64,000 nt of DNA from Vagococcus silagei (lineage in GTDB: Bacteria; Bacillota; Bacilli; Lactobacillales; Vagococcaceae): NCBI RefSeq assembly GCF_004795745.1, contig NZ_SDGV01000017.1:62001-126000 (forward strand), written 5' to 3'. Of this stretch, positions 29,242 to 39,660 are shown one piece after another. A program made the position numbers and the translations under genes. Every line of letters starts with the position of its first letter. Position 1 is the stretch's first letter. Under the pieces are notes generated by a model, which saw nothing but the letters and a program-made list of their open reading frames with translations, ran no database searches and was not told the DNA's origin.

Positions 29242-30570
29242 TTAGTCGAATATGTTTGAGAAGAAGCCTTTGACTTTACTTCCAAATCCTTCTTTTTCCG
29301 TTTCATCTGATTGAATCTCAGTGATTGGCTCTTGCACAGGGGCAGGAGTTGTTTCGACTTTTGGTTGTGTGTAAACTTCTTTAGAAGTTACTACTTTTGA
29401 TTTGTTGTTGCCATAAACGGCTTCTTTTGCAACATGATAGACTTCGTCTAATTCTGTTACATATTCAACAATCGCAATTGCATTAGCAAAGACAGGATTT
29501 CTTAATCCCATATGATTTGGCACGTATAATTTTACGTTTGTTCCAAAAATATCTGCTGCTAACTCAACAACGCCTGGTAAACTTGCAGCGCCACCAGTTA
29601 AGATTACACCGCCAGGTAAGTTTAACCCGTCAAATGTATCTAAAACTGATTTAGATTTAGTAAAAATTTGTTCAACTCTTGCTTCAATAATTTCTGAAAG
29701 ATAACGTTCATCAATTTTAATTGGATCATTTTGTCCAATAACATCCACTGGGAAATCTTCATTTGAAGATGCCTTTTCAGGATAAGCATAGCCGTAGTTA
29801 ATTTTTAATGCTTCCGCATTTGTTAATGACGTATTTAACACAACTGAAATGTCTTTTGTTACAAATTCTCCACCTTCTTGTTCTACGTGAGAGAATTTCA
29901 ACTCTTGTTCATACATAACAGAAGTTGTTGTTTGACCGCCACCCATGTCGATAATAACTGTACCAAAATCTTTTTCTCCATCAGAAAGAATAGATTCAGC
30001 TAAAGCTAATGGTGTAATAACCATTTCTTCAACAACTAAGCCAGCTTTTTCCACACATTTACGGATATTGTGAACAATTGTTTTAGGACCAGTAAATAAT
30101 AGTCCTTTCATATCAAGACGAACGCCAATCATACCACGAGGGTCTTTGATTCCTTCAAATCCATCAACTTTAAACTCTTGAGGGATAAGTGTAATCACTT
30201 GACGTTCTGGTGGTGTTGAACGAACCACCGCTGCTTGTGCAACATTTTTCACATCGTTTGACGAAATTTCTTTTGATTCTGAATTAACAGCAATCATACC
30301 TTCACATTTTTCAACTTCCAACAAGTTAGCTGGAATACCAACGCTGACACTTCTAATTTGAACGCCAGATTTTTCTTCCGCTTGCTTAATTGCACGTTGA
30401 ATAGATTGGACAGCCTTATCGATATCAATGACAATACCTCTATCCAATCCTTTAGATTTTGCATTTCCCACACCAATAATATTAATTTGATTTTCTATGT
30501 ACTCAGCAACTACTACTTTGACAGATGTAGTTCCGACATCAAGACTCACATGTATTCCTGTTTTTGCCAT
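29242..30570 (-). CDS. ftsA: Cell division protein FtsA
   Basis: An actin-like ATPase that anchors FtsZ to the membrane and recruits late division proteins. Phosphate 1 loop [13 protein letters not shown] (about residues 8-20), [10 protein letters not shown] (about 207) and [15 protein letters not shown] (about 325) are the actin-fold nucleotide motifs. The C-terminal amphipathic helix [16 protein letters not shown] is the membrane anchor. The linker before it is acidic. The gene follows a 125-base gap after divIB in which no firm promoter was found. Confidence 0.97.
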   Translation of the reverse strand: MAKTGIHVSLDVGTTSVKVVVAEYIENQINIIGVGNAKSKGLDRGIVIDIDKAVQSIQRAIKQAEEKSGVQIRSVSVGIPANLLEVEKCEGMIAVNSESKEISSNDVKNVAQAAVVRSTPPERQVITLIPQEFKVDGFEGIKDPRGMIGVRLDMKGLLFTGPKTIVHNIRKCVEKAGLVVEEMVITPLALAESILSDGEKDFGTVIIDMGGGQTTTSVMYEQELKFSHVEQEGGEFVTKDISVVLNTSLTNAEALKINYGYAYPEKASSNEDFPVDVIGQNDPIKIDERYLSEIIEARVEQIFTKSKSVLDTFDGLNLPGGVILTGGAASLPGVVELAADIFGTNVKLYVPNHMGLRNPVFANAIAIVEYVTELDEVYHVAKEAVYGNNKSKVVTSKEVYTQPKVETTPAPVQEPITEIQSDETEKEGFGSKVKGFFSNIFD

Positions 30571-30695
30571 GAAAGGTGTTCCCTCCTATTTTCTAACAGA
30601 GTCTTCCTCTATTATTGCATAATACCACACATCATTCTATCATAAAATAGACCATTAAATAAAGAACATTCTATTAAATGTCATCAAAATTAAAT

Positions 30696-31634
30696 TTAAT
30701 AGTAATCTTCTGTTATTATTTCTGATGAATCGTCTGTGCTTTCTGAAGATTCTTCTGTTTTTTCTTTGTCATTTCCCTTTTCATATGAAAAAATACCACT
30801 CGTTCCTGCTTCCATATCAATTACCCCTGGCTTCTTCATTTCAGCAACAATTTTAGGATAATACACAATTTTTTTAGCAATTGTTGACGATAGACCGATG
30901 ACTTCATTGCCATCTTTCATTTTCAGTTTTATTTGATAGGGATTTTTTTTCTTCGCTGTTGATTCAACTTCACTAATATTTGATTTTGTTTTGTCATCAA
31001 ATTGTTGATATGCCTTTAAAAAAGTTGTAAATTTATCATCTTCTTTAAAATTTATCAACACTGGATATTGACTATCAGTTTGAGCCTCAGTTTCGGGTAA
31101 TACCTTCTCGTTTTCAAGTATAACATGAAACTTGTCATTTTTTTTCAAATATCCAATTGTTTTGTATTCTGTCACTGATATTTTTAATTCATCAAAACTT
31201 GCCAGTTCAATTTTTGCAGTTTTAATTCTTGGATTCTGCGCAACAATTCGTTTTTGAGAACTACTTTTATTAAAATATTGCTTCCAAATTCCTTTACCTA
31301 TTTGAATATCAGAACTATTTATTATTTGTTCAGATTTAGCGTCTTTAATGCCTACTACTTTTATCTCTTGTACCTTACTAAATGGTGAAATGAAATATAA
31401 ATTTACGAGAATAGCAATACAGAGCACTAAAAGCACGCCAATTAACTGTTTCAAAATCTTCGGGTTGCGCGTTTTTTGAGTACGTTCTTTAATCTCATAA
31501 GATTTTTGTTCTGGTTTAACTTCTGATTGTTTTTTTTCTTTTTCTTTAGAGCTTCGTCGCGATTGTGAATTTTGTCTTTGTACGCTTGGTAAATTACTAT
31601 TCTTGTCTTCTTTTTGAGGACGAGTTTTTTTCAT
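30696..31634 (-). CDS. divIB: Cell division protein DivIB/FtsQ
   Basis: A bitopic membrane protein of the divisome. A highly charged, disordered cytoplasmic region (about residues 1-65) is followed by one membrane helix (about 66-88, IGVLLVLCIAILVNLYFI), a POTRA domain starting FSKVQEIKVVGIKDAKSEQI, and a beta domain. The last 25 residues are Glu/Ser-rich. It is 312 aa long. It follows murG by 15 bases in the cluster; FtsQ-type proteins bridge FtsL and FtsB (DivIC). Confidence 0.92.
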   Translation of the reverse strand: MKKTRPQKEDKNSNLPSVQRQNSQSRRSSKEKEKKQSEVKPEQKSYEIKERTQKTRNPKILKQLIGVLLVLCIAILVNLYFISPFSKVQEIKVVGIKDAKSEQIINSSDIQIGKGIWKQYFNKSSSQKRIVAQNPRIKTAKIELASFDELKISVTEYKTIGYLKKNDKFHVILENEKVLPETEAQTDSQYPVLINFKEDDKFTTFLKAYQQFDDKTKSNISEVESTAKKKNPYQIKLKMKDGNEVIGLSSTIAKKIVYYPKIVAEMKKPGVIDMEAGTSGIFSYEKGNDKEKTEESSESTDDSSEIITEDYY

Positions 31635-31649
31635 CTTTCTAAACCCTCC

Positions 31650-32744
31650 TTAATTTGTCAATTCTTGAACTAAATGATAAAGACGATCTGTTGCATCTGA
31701 AATACCTTGTGCTTTTGACTGAAGGCTCATTTTAGTTCTCATATCTTCATCAAGCATCACTTGATCTACTGCGTTAACCAAAGTTTTTCCTGTTAACTCA
31801 CTATCTTTAATGACCAACGCAGCAGATTGATTTACTAAGCTTTGAGCATTTTTTGTTTGATGATCATTTGTTACATTTGGGCTTGGAATTAAAACAGACG
31901 GTAAACCTAACCCTGTAATTTCAGCCAGTGACGTTGCACCAGCACGGCCTACAACTAAATCAACGTTTACAAGAACTTGTTCCATATCTTCAATGTATGG
32001 CACAATTTTAACTTTCAAATTCTCTAATTGATGTTCAACTAAATATTTTTCAACATCTTCATAATAAATATTGCCTGATGCATATAAAACTTGATAATCA
32101 CGTTGATTAAAATCAATCAAACCTTCTAGCATCGCTTCATTAATACGTAATGCTCCTCTTGACCCACCAAAAATTAAAACGGTTGGAATATCATTTTGCA
32201 AACCATATTTAGTTAATGCATCTGATTTTTGCAATCCCGCGACTTCTTGAGCACGAGGGTTTCCAATCAATTCAACTTTACTTGCTGGGAAATCTTGAGC
32301 TGCATCTTCAAAACAGATGCCTATTTTATCAACGAATCGTGATAGAAATTTGTTTGTCATACCCGCTACACTATTTTGTTCATGTATAATTGTTGGCACT
32401 TTTAAGCGGCTAGCTGCATACACAACTGCTCCACTAACATAACCACCTGTTCCAATCACAACATCAGGTCTAAATTCTTTAATCATTTTTTTTGATTGCT
32501 TCACACTTTTCAAAAACAAATAAATCGTTTTGAAGTTAGTTAGTGACAGCGAACGTTTAAAGCCTTGTATTTCTAATGTCGTAAAAGGTATGTTTTCTCT
32601 TGGTACAATTTTTTGTTCCAAACCTTTTTCTGTTCCCACATACAAAAATTCTGCAGTAGGATCAATTTTCCTAATATGTTTTATCAGTGAAACCGCTGGA
32701 TAGATATGACCACCGGTACCTCCACCTGAAACTAAAATTTTCAT
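31650..32744 (-). CDS. murG: UDP-GlcNAc--lipid I N-acetylglucosaminyltransferase
   Basis: The membrane-associated GT28 enzyme that adds GlcNAc to lipid I to make lipid II. The N-terminal [16 protein letters not shown] (about residues 5-20) is the acceptor-side glycine loop. GTGGYVSG and the C-terminal [16 protein letters not shown] and [13 protein letters not shown] are donor-site motifs. At 364 aa it has normal length. Confidence 0.97.
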   Translation of the reverse strand: MKILVSGGGTGGHIYPAVSLIKHIRKIDPTAEFLYVGTEKGLEQKIVPRENIPFTTLEIQGFKRSLSLTNFKTIYLFLKSVKQSKKMIKEFRPDVVIGTGGYVSGAVVYAASRLKVPTIIHEQNSVAGMTNKFLSRFVDKIGICFEDAAQDFPASKVELIGNPRAQEVAGLQKSDALTKYGLQNDIPTVLIFGGSRGALRINEAMLEGLIDFNQRDYQVLYASGNIYYEDVEKYLVEHQLENLKVKIVPYIEDMEQVLVNVDLVVGRAGATSLAEITGLGLPSVLIPSPNVTNDHQTKNAQSLVNQSAALVIKDSELTGKTLVNAVDQVMLDEDMRTKMSLQSKAQGISDATDRLYHLVQELTN

Positions 32745-32753
32745 GTTATACCC

Positions 32754-34127
32754 CTATTTACTTTTTTTAAAATGTCGTGCTACCTCAGAAATAAAATCCT
32801 CACCGCGCTTTTCGAAATTCTCATATTGATCCCAGCTAGCACAGGCTGGAGATAAAAGAATGGAATCCCCTAAGTCACTTGCTAAAAATGCATTTAAAAC
32901 TGCATCTCGCATTGTATCAACTTCATAAATCAACGGAATCCCCGCTTCCTTTGCAGCTACAACTAATTTATCTTTCGTTTCACCCATCACAACAATTGCC
33001 TTCAAATCAGTTAGACTCGGTACTAATTCACTAAATGAATTCCCGCGATCTAAACCACCAGCAATTAAAATTAAGTGTTGCTTATCAAAACCACTTAATG
33101 CTCGTTCTGTAGCTAGAATGTTGGTTGCTTTGGAATCATTATAGACTTTTCTATTTTCAAATTGGCCAATAAATTCTGTTCGATGAGGCACACCTACAAA
33201 ATGAATTAAGGTTTCGCGAATAACTTCATTGGAAACACCTTCTAATTTTGCCACACAAATAGCTGCCAAAGCATTTTCAATGTTATGTACGCCGGGAACA
33301 CCAATTTCAGAAGCTGTCATAATTAATTCTGTTTGATAGAATAATTGTCCATCAAGCACATAGGCCCCTTCTTTTGTTGAGCCATCTGTACAAAATGGAA
33401 TGACTGTAGCTTTCGTTAATTTTGATAATTCTTTTAATTCAGCTTGATTAAAGTTTAAAATTAATTTATCATCCGCTGTCATATTGTTTTGAATATTCCA
33501 TTTCGCCTTAACATACTCATCACGCGTACCATGATAATCCAAATGAGCTTCATAAAGATTTGTAATAATCGCTAATTTAGGATGAAATGTTTCGATGCCC
33601 ATTAGTTGGAAACTTGATAATTCAGTAACCAATCGATCACTAGCAGCTGCTGCTTTAGCTACTTGACAAGCAGGAAAACCGATATTACCAGCTAATAAAG
33701 CTTGCCCCGCTTGTTTATTAGCATTTAAAATTTGATAAATCATGGTTGTTGTTGTTGTTTTACCATTCGTTCCTGTAATACCGATAAAATCAGCTGCAGA
33801 AATTTCAGCCGCTAATTCTACTTCAGTATAAATAGGAATATGACGTTTTATTGCTTCTTCGAGAATAGGATTACTGTAAGGAATACCAGGGTTCTTGATA
33901 ATCATCGCGAACCCTTCATCAAGTAAATCAATCGGATGCTCCCCTGTTATAACCGTCATGCCTTGTTCTAACAGTTGTTGTGCTTCTAAATTATCATCTA
34001 ATTTTTTAGCATCGTTAACTGTGACAAAAGCACCTAACTCATGTAATAACTGGGCAGCTGCAACACCACTTTTCGCTAATCCTAGCACTAATATTTTTTT
34101 ATTTTCATATTTTGTTGTTGCTTTCAT
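32754..34127 (-). CDS. murD: UDP-MurNAc-L-alanine--D-glutamate ligase
   Basis: A cytosolic Mur ligase that adds D-glutamate to UDP-MurNAc-L-Ala. The ATP loop is GITGTNGKTTTTTM (about residues 114-127), the central domain has TELSSFQL, and the C-terminal domain has SPACASWDQYENFEKRGEDF. The N-terminal Rossmann domain reads ILVLGLAKSGVAAAQLL. It is 457 aa long, with 15 bases to mraY upstream and 9 to murG downstream. Confidence 0.97.
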   Translation of the reverse strand: MKATTKYENKKILVLGLAKSGVAAAQLLHELGAFVTVNDAKKLDDNLEAQQLLEQGMTVITGEHPIDLLDEGFAMIIKNPGIPYSNPILEEAIKRHIPIYTEVELAAEISAADFIGITGTNGKTTTTTMIYQILNANKQAGQALLAGNIGFPACQVAKAAAASDRLVTELSSFQLMGIETFHPKLAIITNLYEAHLDYHGTRDEYVKAKWNIQNNMTADDKLILNFNQAELKELSKLTKATVIPFCTDGSTKEGAYVLDGQLFYQTELIMTASEIGVPGVHNIENALAAICVAKLEGVSNEVIRETLIHFVGVPHRTEFIGQFENRKVYNDSKATNILATERALSGFDKQHLILIAGGLDRGNSFSELVPSLTDLKAIVVMGETKDKLVVAAKEAGIPLIYEVDTMRDAVLNAFLASDLGDSILLSPACASWDQYENFEKRGEDFISEVARHFKKSK

Positions 34128-34142
34128 CCTTATGACCCCTTT

Positions 34143-35111
34143 TTATAAGTATAAAATTCCTAATGTTAAACCTGACATAATTAATCCTACTATCCAAAAA
34201 ACAATATCAATTTTCCATTCAGTCCAACCACTTAATTCAAAATGATGGTGAATGGGTGACATTTTAAAGATTCTTTTTCCAGTTAACTTAAATGATGCAA
34301 CTTGTAACATGACACTAGCGGTCTCCACAACATAAACAAACCCAATTAAGAGTAATGTCCATTCTTTCTCCAATAGGATAGAAATAGCTGCTAACATACC
34401 ACCTAGTGCTAACGAGCCGACATCACCCATAAATATTTTCGCTGGTTTCTTATTATAGAAAAAGAAACCAAACAACGCGCCTGCTGTTGTAATACAAATT
34501 AAGGCAATATCTATTTGGTGTTGCTTCCACGCAATAAAAGCGTATGTTAAGAATGAAATCATGCCTAATCCAGATACTAAACCATCAATGCCGTCAGTTA
34601 AATTGACTGCATTTGAAAAGCCAACTAACCAAAAGACACAAAAGACACCATAGAGAACACCAATATGGATTGAACCACCCCATGGAAGAGCAAGTGTTTC
34701 ACTAATCCCTTCCATTTTGATTACACCATATAGAATAATCCCGCCAACGATTTGACCGATTAATTTTTGTAATGAATTAAGGCCAAGGTTTTGTTTTTTG
34801 AAAACTTTTAAAAAGTCATCTACAAAACCTAATCCTCCGTAAAGCATTAAAATAAAAATTACAATCCCGTAGAAGGGCGTCACTTCTTTTAACCACAATG
34901 TCGTAATCAAAGAAGCTAACACAATACTAATTAAAAAGACAAATCCTCCCATAGTAGGCGTCCCAGATTTAGCTAAATGTGCTTGTGGACCTTCTTCTCT
35001 AATTGCTTGACCCATTTTTTTAGTTCTAAAAAAGCCAATAAAGATTGGCATCACCATTAAGACAAAAGCAAATCCTAATGAAAATGGAATTAATAATTCT
35101 GTGGTTAACAT
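34143..35111 (-). CDS. mraY: Phospho-N-acetylmuramoyl-pentapeptide-transferase
   Basis: An integral membrane enzyme that moves phospho-MurNAc-pentapeptide to undecaprenyl phosphate, making lipid I. Conserved loops visible are GTPTMGG (about residue 50), the DDxxK motif [12 protein letters not shown] (about 95-106), [12 protein letters not shown] and [12 protein letters not shown]. The cytoplasmic [13 protein letters not shown], with its His cluster, is near the C terminus. About ten hydrophobic segments fit the fold. It is 322 aa long. Confidence 0.97.
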   Translation of the reverse strand: MLTTELLIPFSLGFAFVLMVMPIFIGFFRTKKMGQAIREEGPQAHLAKSGTPTMGGFVFLISIVLASLITTLWLKEVTPFYGIVIFILMLYGGLGFVDDFLKVFKKQNLGLNSLQKLIGQIVGGIILYGVIKMEGISETLALPWGGSIHIGVLYGVFCVFWLVGFSNAVNLTDGIDGLVSGLGMISFLTYAFIAWKQHQIDIALICITTAGALFGFFFYNKKPAKIFMGDVGSLALGGMLAAISILLEKEWTLLLIGFVYVVETASVMLQVASFKLTGKRIFKMSPIHHHFELSGWTEWKIDIVFWIVGLIMSGLTLGILYL

Positions 35112-35135
35112 GTTTGTTCTCCTTTGTTCACTCGT

Positions 35136-37025
35136 TTATTTATGTTCTGTATTACCTGCATCAACTTTAAATGCATGTTCTAGTACGCTATTCGAAATTT
35201 TTGCAATTTGTTCTGGCGCGTCGCCAACTTTCGGTTGTTTCATTGTGACATACATAATATATTCTGGATTCTCCGTTGGTGCCATTTGCACCACTGAATA
35301 AATATAATCAGTTGGACCTGTTAATAGTAAACCTCGATCAAAAATTTGCGCAGTCCCTGTTTTCGCAGACACATTTAAGCCGTCAATATTATAAATACCA
35401 GTACCAGTTCCGTAGACTTTATCATTAACAACATCTTGCATAAAATCTAACACTTTATTTGCTGTATCTGATTTTACTGGTTGGCCTACTTCTTTTGGCC
35501 CATATACTTTATCTTTCTTATCTTCTGTCGTTACTTTTTTAAGATATTGAGGTTTCATCATTTTCCCATCATTAGCAATTGCAGAGAAACCTTGCATCAT
35601 TTGGAAATTGGTAACATTAATCGCTTGTCCAAATGAAGTCATCGCCGTATCGACAGGTGATGTATCCTGAATATTTCCCGGTTTTTCATTTGGTAAATTT
35701 GAGTCAGTTGTCTTTCCAAAACCAAATTTTTGTAAGTATGATTGCCACGTTGGCCCCATTTTTTGTTCTAGACGAATCATACCAACGTTACTTGACCATG
35801 CTAATGCTTGACGATACGTCATTGGTCCTTTACCTTCACCACCATTCCAGTCATTAATTACTCGGTCTTCAACTTGGATTTTCCCGGATTGGAAGGTTTC
35901 ATTTTCATTAAGATTACCTGAATCAATTGCCGCAGCCATTGTAAAGACTTTCATGGTTGATCCTGGCTCATACGGATTTTCAATTAAAAGATTTTCCCAA
36001 ACTGGTTTTGGCTGACCTTTTTCTTCATACAATCCACGTTTAGTCTGTGGATCAAAAGTTGGCCGTTGAGAAGCCGCTAGAATTTCACCTGTTTTCGCGT
36101 TCATTAATGTCGCTGTCATATTAACGGGCTTCGCTTCTTTTTGAACTTCTGACATGGCGTCTTCTAATCTAACTTGTAGGTTGGTATCAATAGTTGTATA
36201 AATATCTTGACCATCTTTAGCTTTCTTCTCAACAATTTCAGTTCCTGGTATTTCATTACCCTTGCTGTCACGCTGATAATTCTTATGACCATCTTCACCT
36301 TTTAAAACTTTATCATAGGCTTTTTCAATGCCCATACCTTCTTCACCAGAAATAGAAACAGTGTTTCCATTTTTATCTTTTTGTGGCGATGCGTAACCAA
36401 TTAAATATGAAGCAAATTCACCATTAGGATACATACGATCAGGATGTTCATTAAAATAAATTCCGGTAATTTTTTTCTCTTGCAATTCCTTTTCAATTTC
36501 AGTTTTTGTTTCTAGTGATAAATTCTTACCCTCAGAACCAAACTCAACATAACTAATTTCTTTACCTGCTTTATTTCTCTTTGGTTTTAATTGTTCCAGC
36601 GTCATTTCTTTAGGCACGCTGGCATGCTTGTTTAGAATTTCAGCGATTGCATTATGATCTTTCTCATGTACAAAAAGTTCGACATTATTTAAACCAATAT
36701 AATCCTTACTTAATTCAGCATATAACGAATAGGAAGTAGCATCCTTAGCAATCGGCAAACCATTTCTGTCGAAAATAGTCCCTCTTTTTGCTTTGATTAT
36801 GCTACTCCCTTGATATAAACTGTCCTTTTTCTCGTTTAAGTTTTCAGTTCCTACTTTTCCAATTGTCACAATATAAATAAAACGACTGGTAAATAGAACA
36901 AAAACTGCTATTGTCATAATACTCAAAATCAACCCAACATTACGTCTGTTCCTAGCAGGCGTTTGATTTTTACTATTAATCTTGTTCTTTATTTTTTTGA
37001 AAAACATTCTAACTTTATTTTTCAT
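35136..37025 (-). CDS. Division transpeptidase (class B PBP, PBP2x-like) without PASTA
   Basis: The septal peptidoglycan transpeptidase of the dcw cluster. It has one N-terminal membrane anchor (about residues 30-55), a PBP dimerisation domain (about 75-260) and a transpeptidase domain. Catalytic motifs are STMK at 356-359, SSN at 411-413 and KTG at 555-557. At 629 aa it stops about 70 residues after KTG and carries no PASTA repeats. mraY begins 24 bases after the stop, so no detached PASTA coding remains. It starts at ATG 37025 with a 4-base ATGA overlap with ftsL. It would be named pbpX, pbpC or ftsI depending on species. Confidence 0.92.
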   Translation of the reverse strand: MKNKVRMFFKKIKNKINSKNQTPARNRRNVGLILSIMTIAVFVLFTSRFIYIVTIGKVGTENLNEKKDSLYQGSSIIKAKRGTIFDRNGLPIAKDATSYSLYAELSKDYIGLNNVELFVHEKDHNAIAEILNKHASVPKEMTLEQLKPKRNKAGKEISYVEFGSEGKNLSLETKTEIEKELQEKKITGIYFNEHPDRMYPNGEFASYLIGYASPQKDKNGNTVSISGEEGMGIEKAYDKVLKGEDGHKNYQRDSKGNEIPGTEIVEKKAKDGQDIYTTIDTNLQVRLEDAMSEVQKEAKPVNMTATLMNAKTGEILAASQRPTFDPQTKRGLYEEKGQPKPVWENLLIENPYEPGSTMKVFTMAAAIDSGNLNENETFQSGKIQVEDRVINDWNGGEGKGPMTYRQALAWSSNVGMIRLEQKMGPTWQSYLQKFGFGKTTDSNLPNEKPGNIQDTSPVDTAMTSFGQAINVTNFQMMQGFSAIANDGKMMKPQYLKKVTTEDKKDKVYGPKEVGQPVKSDTANKVLDFMQDVVNDKVYGTGTGIYNIDGLNVSAKTGTAQIFDRGLLLTGPTDYIYSVVQMAPTENPEYIMYVTMKQPKVGDAPEQIAKISNSVLEHAFKVDAGNTEHK

Positions 37026-37411
37026 TCGCGAATTGTCCTTATACTATCTTCGTGTGGTTTAATCCCAGCTTTATCCGCAATTTCTTTCACGCGATCTTGT
37101 CTGAGCAACTCATTTTTTTCTTGTTCGAGTTTATTCACATCTTTTTGAGCTTGACTCATTTTTTGTTGGATACCGGTAATTGCTTCTTCCTCATGATTTA
37201 CAGCTGTTGTCAACTTAATTGTTGCTACTGACAGAAAGACCAACGCTACCACAAAACTAACTCCAACTACTTTTTCTAAACGACTTACCACTTGTAATTT
37301 ATTTGATTCTTTTTTATTTTCAACGGCTTTTAGTCCAGTTTTAATTTCCTCTTGAGGATTCTTCGGAGCATGCTCTTCAAGATAATATTTTTTTTCTTCA
37401 GCTAGAGACAT
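37022..37411 (-). CDS. ftsL: Cell division protein FtsL
   Basis: A small bitopic divisome protein (129 aa). A basic cytoplasmic stretch (to about residue 50) is followed by one membrane helix (about 51-72, VVGVSFVVALVFLSVATIKL) and an external coiled coil (about 75-115, QKMSQAQKDVNKLEQEKNEL). It pairs with the DivIC coiled coil in the family. The frame opens at 37447 inside rsmH, but AAAGGA 9 bases before ATG 37411 sets the start, one base after the rsmH stop. Confidence 0.9.
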   Translation of the reverse strand: MSLAEEKKYYLEEHAPKNPQEEIKTGLKAVENKKESNKLQVVSRLEKVVGVSFVVALVFLSVATIKLTTAVNHEEEAITGIQQKMSQAQKDVNKLEQEKNELLRQDRVKEIADKAGIKPHEDSIRTIRE

Positions 37412-37412
37412 A

Positions 37413-38381
37413 CTACACCATCCTTTCCGGAAGTACTTTTTCAACAATTCTTAATTTCGCACTTCGTGAACGATTATTAGCCTCCAACTCTTCCTCAGAA
37501 GGTAGGATTGGTTTGCGATTGATAAGCTTCAACGTAGGTTGATACTCAATCGGAATAATCGGTAAGCCAGGTGGCAAATCAGAATGCGGTTGACTGTACT
37601 CCTTAAATATATTTTTAACTAACTTATCTTCTAATGAGTGGAAGGTAATTACGCTAATACGTCCACCTTCATCTAACATTTCAATTGCTTGTTCAAGAGA
37701 TTCCCCAATCACGTCTAATTCGCTATTCACTTCAATACGGATAGCTTGGAAAACGCGTTTTGCTGGGTGACCACCTTTACGTCTTGCTGGGGCTGGGATA
37801 GCATCTTTGATAATATCAACCAATTCACCAGTTGTTGTAATTCTAGCAGTCTCTCTTCTTTTTTCAATCAGACGCGCAATTTGTTTTGAAAATTTTTCTT
37901 CACCATAGCGAAAGAAAATCTTAACAAGTTGCTCATATGAATAATCATTGACAACGTCTTGTGCTGTTAACGATGCAGATAAATCCATCCGCATATCTAA
38001 CGGTGCATCTTGATGATAACTAAATCCTCTTTCCGCTTCATCTAACTGCGGAGAAGACACACCTAAATCATATAAAATACCGTCGACTTTCGCAACATTT
38101 ATTTTTATTAATTCTTCTTTTAAAAAACGAAAATTACTTTGAATAAATGTCACCATGTTTTTTTCTACATACGGTGCGAGAAATTCTTTAGCATGCTCAA
38201 TGGCTGTTTCATCTTGATCAAACACAATCAAGTGACCCGTTTCATCCAGCTGTGACAGTAAATACTGACTATGTCCAGCTCCACCTAACGTACAATCAAC
38301 ATAAGTTCCATTTGGTTTTATTTTTAATCCATCAACAGTTTCGTGTAAAAGGACTGTTATATGTTTAAATTTTTCTGACAT
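37413..38381 (-). CDS. rsmH: 16S rRNA (cytosine-1402-N4)-methyltransferase
   Basis: Methylates N4 of C1402 in the 16S decoding centre (formerly mraW). The N terminus [15 protein letters not shown], the SAM loop [15 protein letters not shown] (about residues 28-42), [15 protein letters not shown] and the C-terminal [10 protein letters not shown] and [11 protein letters not shown]-like end (here [13 protein letters not shown]) are typical. It is 322 aa long. The second gene of the dcw operon, 24 bases after mraZ. Confidence 0.97.
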   Translation of the reverse strand: MSEKFKHITVLLHETVDGLKIKPNGTYVDCTLGGAGHSQYLLSQLDETGHLIVFDQDETAIEHAKEFLAPYVEKNMVTFIQSNFRFLKEELIKINVAKVDGILYDLGVSSPQLDEAERGFSYHQDAPLDMRMDLSASLTAQDVVNDYSYEQLVKIFFRYGEEKFSKQIARLIEKRRETARITTTGELVDIIKDAIPAPARRKGGHPAKRVFQAIRIEVNSELDVIGESLEQAIEMLDEGGRISVITFHSLEDKLVKNIFKEYSQPHSDLPPGLPIIPIEYQPTLKLINRKPILPSEEELEANNRSRSAKLRIVEKVLPERMV

Positions 38382-38405
38382 TTTTTTCTCTCCAACTTTT
38401 TATTG

Positions 38406-38837
38406 TTAAAAGCCAAAATCAATCATATTTTCTGCAATATCATCAAAGTTCTCTTCAGCTTCACAAGAAAATTCTTGCCAGTTTTCTTCAGACCAGATTT
38501 CAATTCGATTGGATACGCCTATAATTGTGCAAGCTTTCTCTAATTTTGCATATTTTCTTAGGTTTGTAGGTAAGTTGATGCGTCCTTGTTTATCAATCTC
38601 GCATTCTGTTGCTGCGGAGTAAAAGAAACGGACAAATGTACGAGCGTCTTTCTTTGCTAAAGGCATCTCTTGCATTTTTTCCTCTAGAAGCTCCCATTCA
38701 GTTAAAGGATAACCAAACAAACACCCATCCATTCCACGAGTGACAACGAACTTTTCTCCAAGTCCTTCTCGCAGTTTAGCTGGAACGATTAAACGACCTT
38801 TTGCGTCGATATTGTGTTGATATTCTCCCATAAACAT
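38406..38837 (-). CDS. mraZ: Transcriptional regulator MraZ
   Basis: A ring-forming DNA-binding protein of the AbrB/SpoVT superfamily that represses the dcw operon in other bacteria. Two repeats are seen: [20 protein letters not shown] (about residues 3-22) and [19 protein letters not shown] (about 77-95). The start ATG 38837 (MFMGEYQ), 8 bases from GAGG, gives 143 aa, the size of the B. subtilis protein. Its own box repeats stand directly upstream, so autoregulation is likely. Confidence 0.96.
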   Translation of the reverse strand: MFMGEYQHNIDAKGRLIVPAKLREGLGEKFVVTRGMDGCLFGYPLTEWELLEEKMQEMPLAKKDARTFVRFFYSAATECEIDKQGRINLPTNLRKYAKLEKACTIIGVSNRIEIWSEENWQEFSCEAEENFDDIAENMIDFGF

Positions 38838-38870
38838 CATGATCACCTCATTCAACCACTTACTAGGACT

Positions 38871-38900
38871 AGTCTACCACATTCCCCCACTTTCTACCAC
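38871..38900 (-). promoter_or_regulatory. MraZ box repeats and mraZ -10
   Basis: On the minus strand GTGGT, GTGGG and GTGGT stand exactly 10 bases apart (38896-38900, 38886-38890, 38876-38880), each separated by 5 bases. This matches the TGG(G/T)N5 direct-repeat architecture bound by MraZ rings. The last repeat merges with an extended -10, TGGTAGACT (-10 at 38871-38876). Confidence 0.8.
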
Positions 38901-38942
38901 AATATCCTTGCCTTTTTTTCATTAAATTATCCATTTTTTAAA

Positions 38943-38985
38943 AACAAAAAGACTTTTGTTGTTTAATAGCACAAAAGTCTTTCAA
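38943..38985 (-). terminator. Terminator between the DUF3397 gene and mraZ
   Basis: A perfect 12-bp stem (38948-38959 with 38971-38982, AAAGACTTTTGT) is followed on the minus strand by a T-rich run. It isolates the dcw promoter from the upstream gene. Confidence 0.82.
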
Positions 38986-38993
38986 AATTTTTA

Positions 38994-39347
38994 TTAAAGA
39001 ATAAATTGGAGGATAAATACAACAACATAAATCAGCGAAATCACTAAGAAGGCAATTCGCCACAGCATTTTAAAATAGCGTTTATAATTTAACACTTTAA
39101 AGTATTTAACATGGAAAACAGCAATTAACATTGCAATTAATAACATCATCAAGCTAAAATATGGTAACAAACTTTCATTTAAAACATTTTTAGAAGTGAA
39201 ATGAACACTTAATATCAAAATAGGAGTCACTAAATCAGGTGTTCTCAATCCATTTTGATTTGTTAAGTGTCTTTTATTCATAAAAAATTGGATGACACCA
39301 AATGATACAAGCGGCAGGATATACCAAACAAATACTAAACCATTCAT
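38994..39347 (-). CDS. DUF3397 family membrane protein
   Basis: A 117-aa protein with about four hydrophobic segments (about residues 4-22, 40-52, 63-80 and 93-115). The motif TPDLVTPILILSVHFTSK is family-like. DUF3397 proteins are commonly found next to mraZ in Lactobacillales; the function is unknown. It has no strong ribosome-binding site near the ATG (AAAGG is about 12 bases away). Confidence 0.75.
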   Translation of the reverse strand: MNGLVFVWYILPLVSFGVIQFFMNKRHLTNQNGLRTPDLVTPILILSVHFTSKNVLNESLLPYFSLMMLLIAMLIAVFHVKYFKVLNYKRYFKMLWRIAFLVISLIYVVVFILQFIL

Positions 39348-39476
39348 ATTTTTTTACACACCTTTACTAACCTTTATATTTAATAAAATAGTCTTCTGAT
39401 TACAACACATTATAAGATAATTTACACGCTCATTCAAATTTTTTTATTAAAAATACGTATTTTAATCATTTTTCAC

Positions 39477-39506
39477 TTGAATTCCTAATCCCTTTCATTG
39501 TAGACT
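39477..39506 (+). promoter_or_regulatory. Promoter of the DUF4044 gene
   Basis: TTGAAT (39477-39482), an 18-base spacer and TAGACT (39501-39506), about 30 bases before the start. Confidence 0.6.
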
Positions 39507-39537
39507 ATTGAGAGGAATACAGAAAGGCGTGTTCAAA

Positions 39538-39657
39538 ATGGCTAAGAAAAAAAAATCAACTTTTGAAAAGATCACTCACATTGTAGTCTGGATTATGATT
39601 ATCGCAACTGTTGGCGGTATCGGACTAACTGCACTATTACAATTAGGCGTTCTATAA
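39538..39657 (+). CDS. DUF4044 family small membrane protein
   Basis: A 39-aa single-helix protein. The basic head MAKKKKSTFEKITH is followed by a membrane helix, IVVWIMIIATVGGIGLTALL. This layout matches the DUF4044 family of Lactobacillales, of unknown function. AAAGG stands about 10 bases before the ATG. It is flanked by a promoter and, 3 bases after the stop, by the second double-hairpin repeat, so it looks like a complete one-gene transcription unit. Confidence 0.8.
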   Translation: MAKKKKSTFEKITHIVVWIMIIATVGGIGLTALLQLGVL

Positions 39658-39660
39658 TAA

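Noticed and set aside
30571-30695. A separate promoter for ftsA
   Set aside because: TAGAAT and TATTAT are present on the minus strand but no -35 stands at a usual distance; not strong enough to call.
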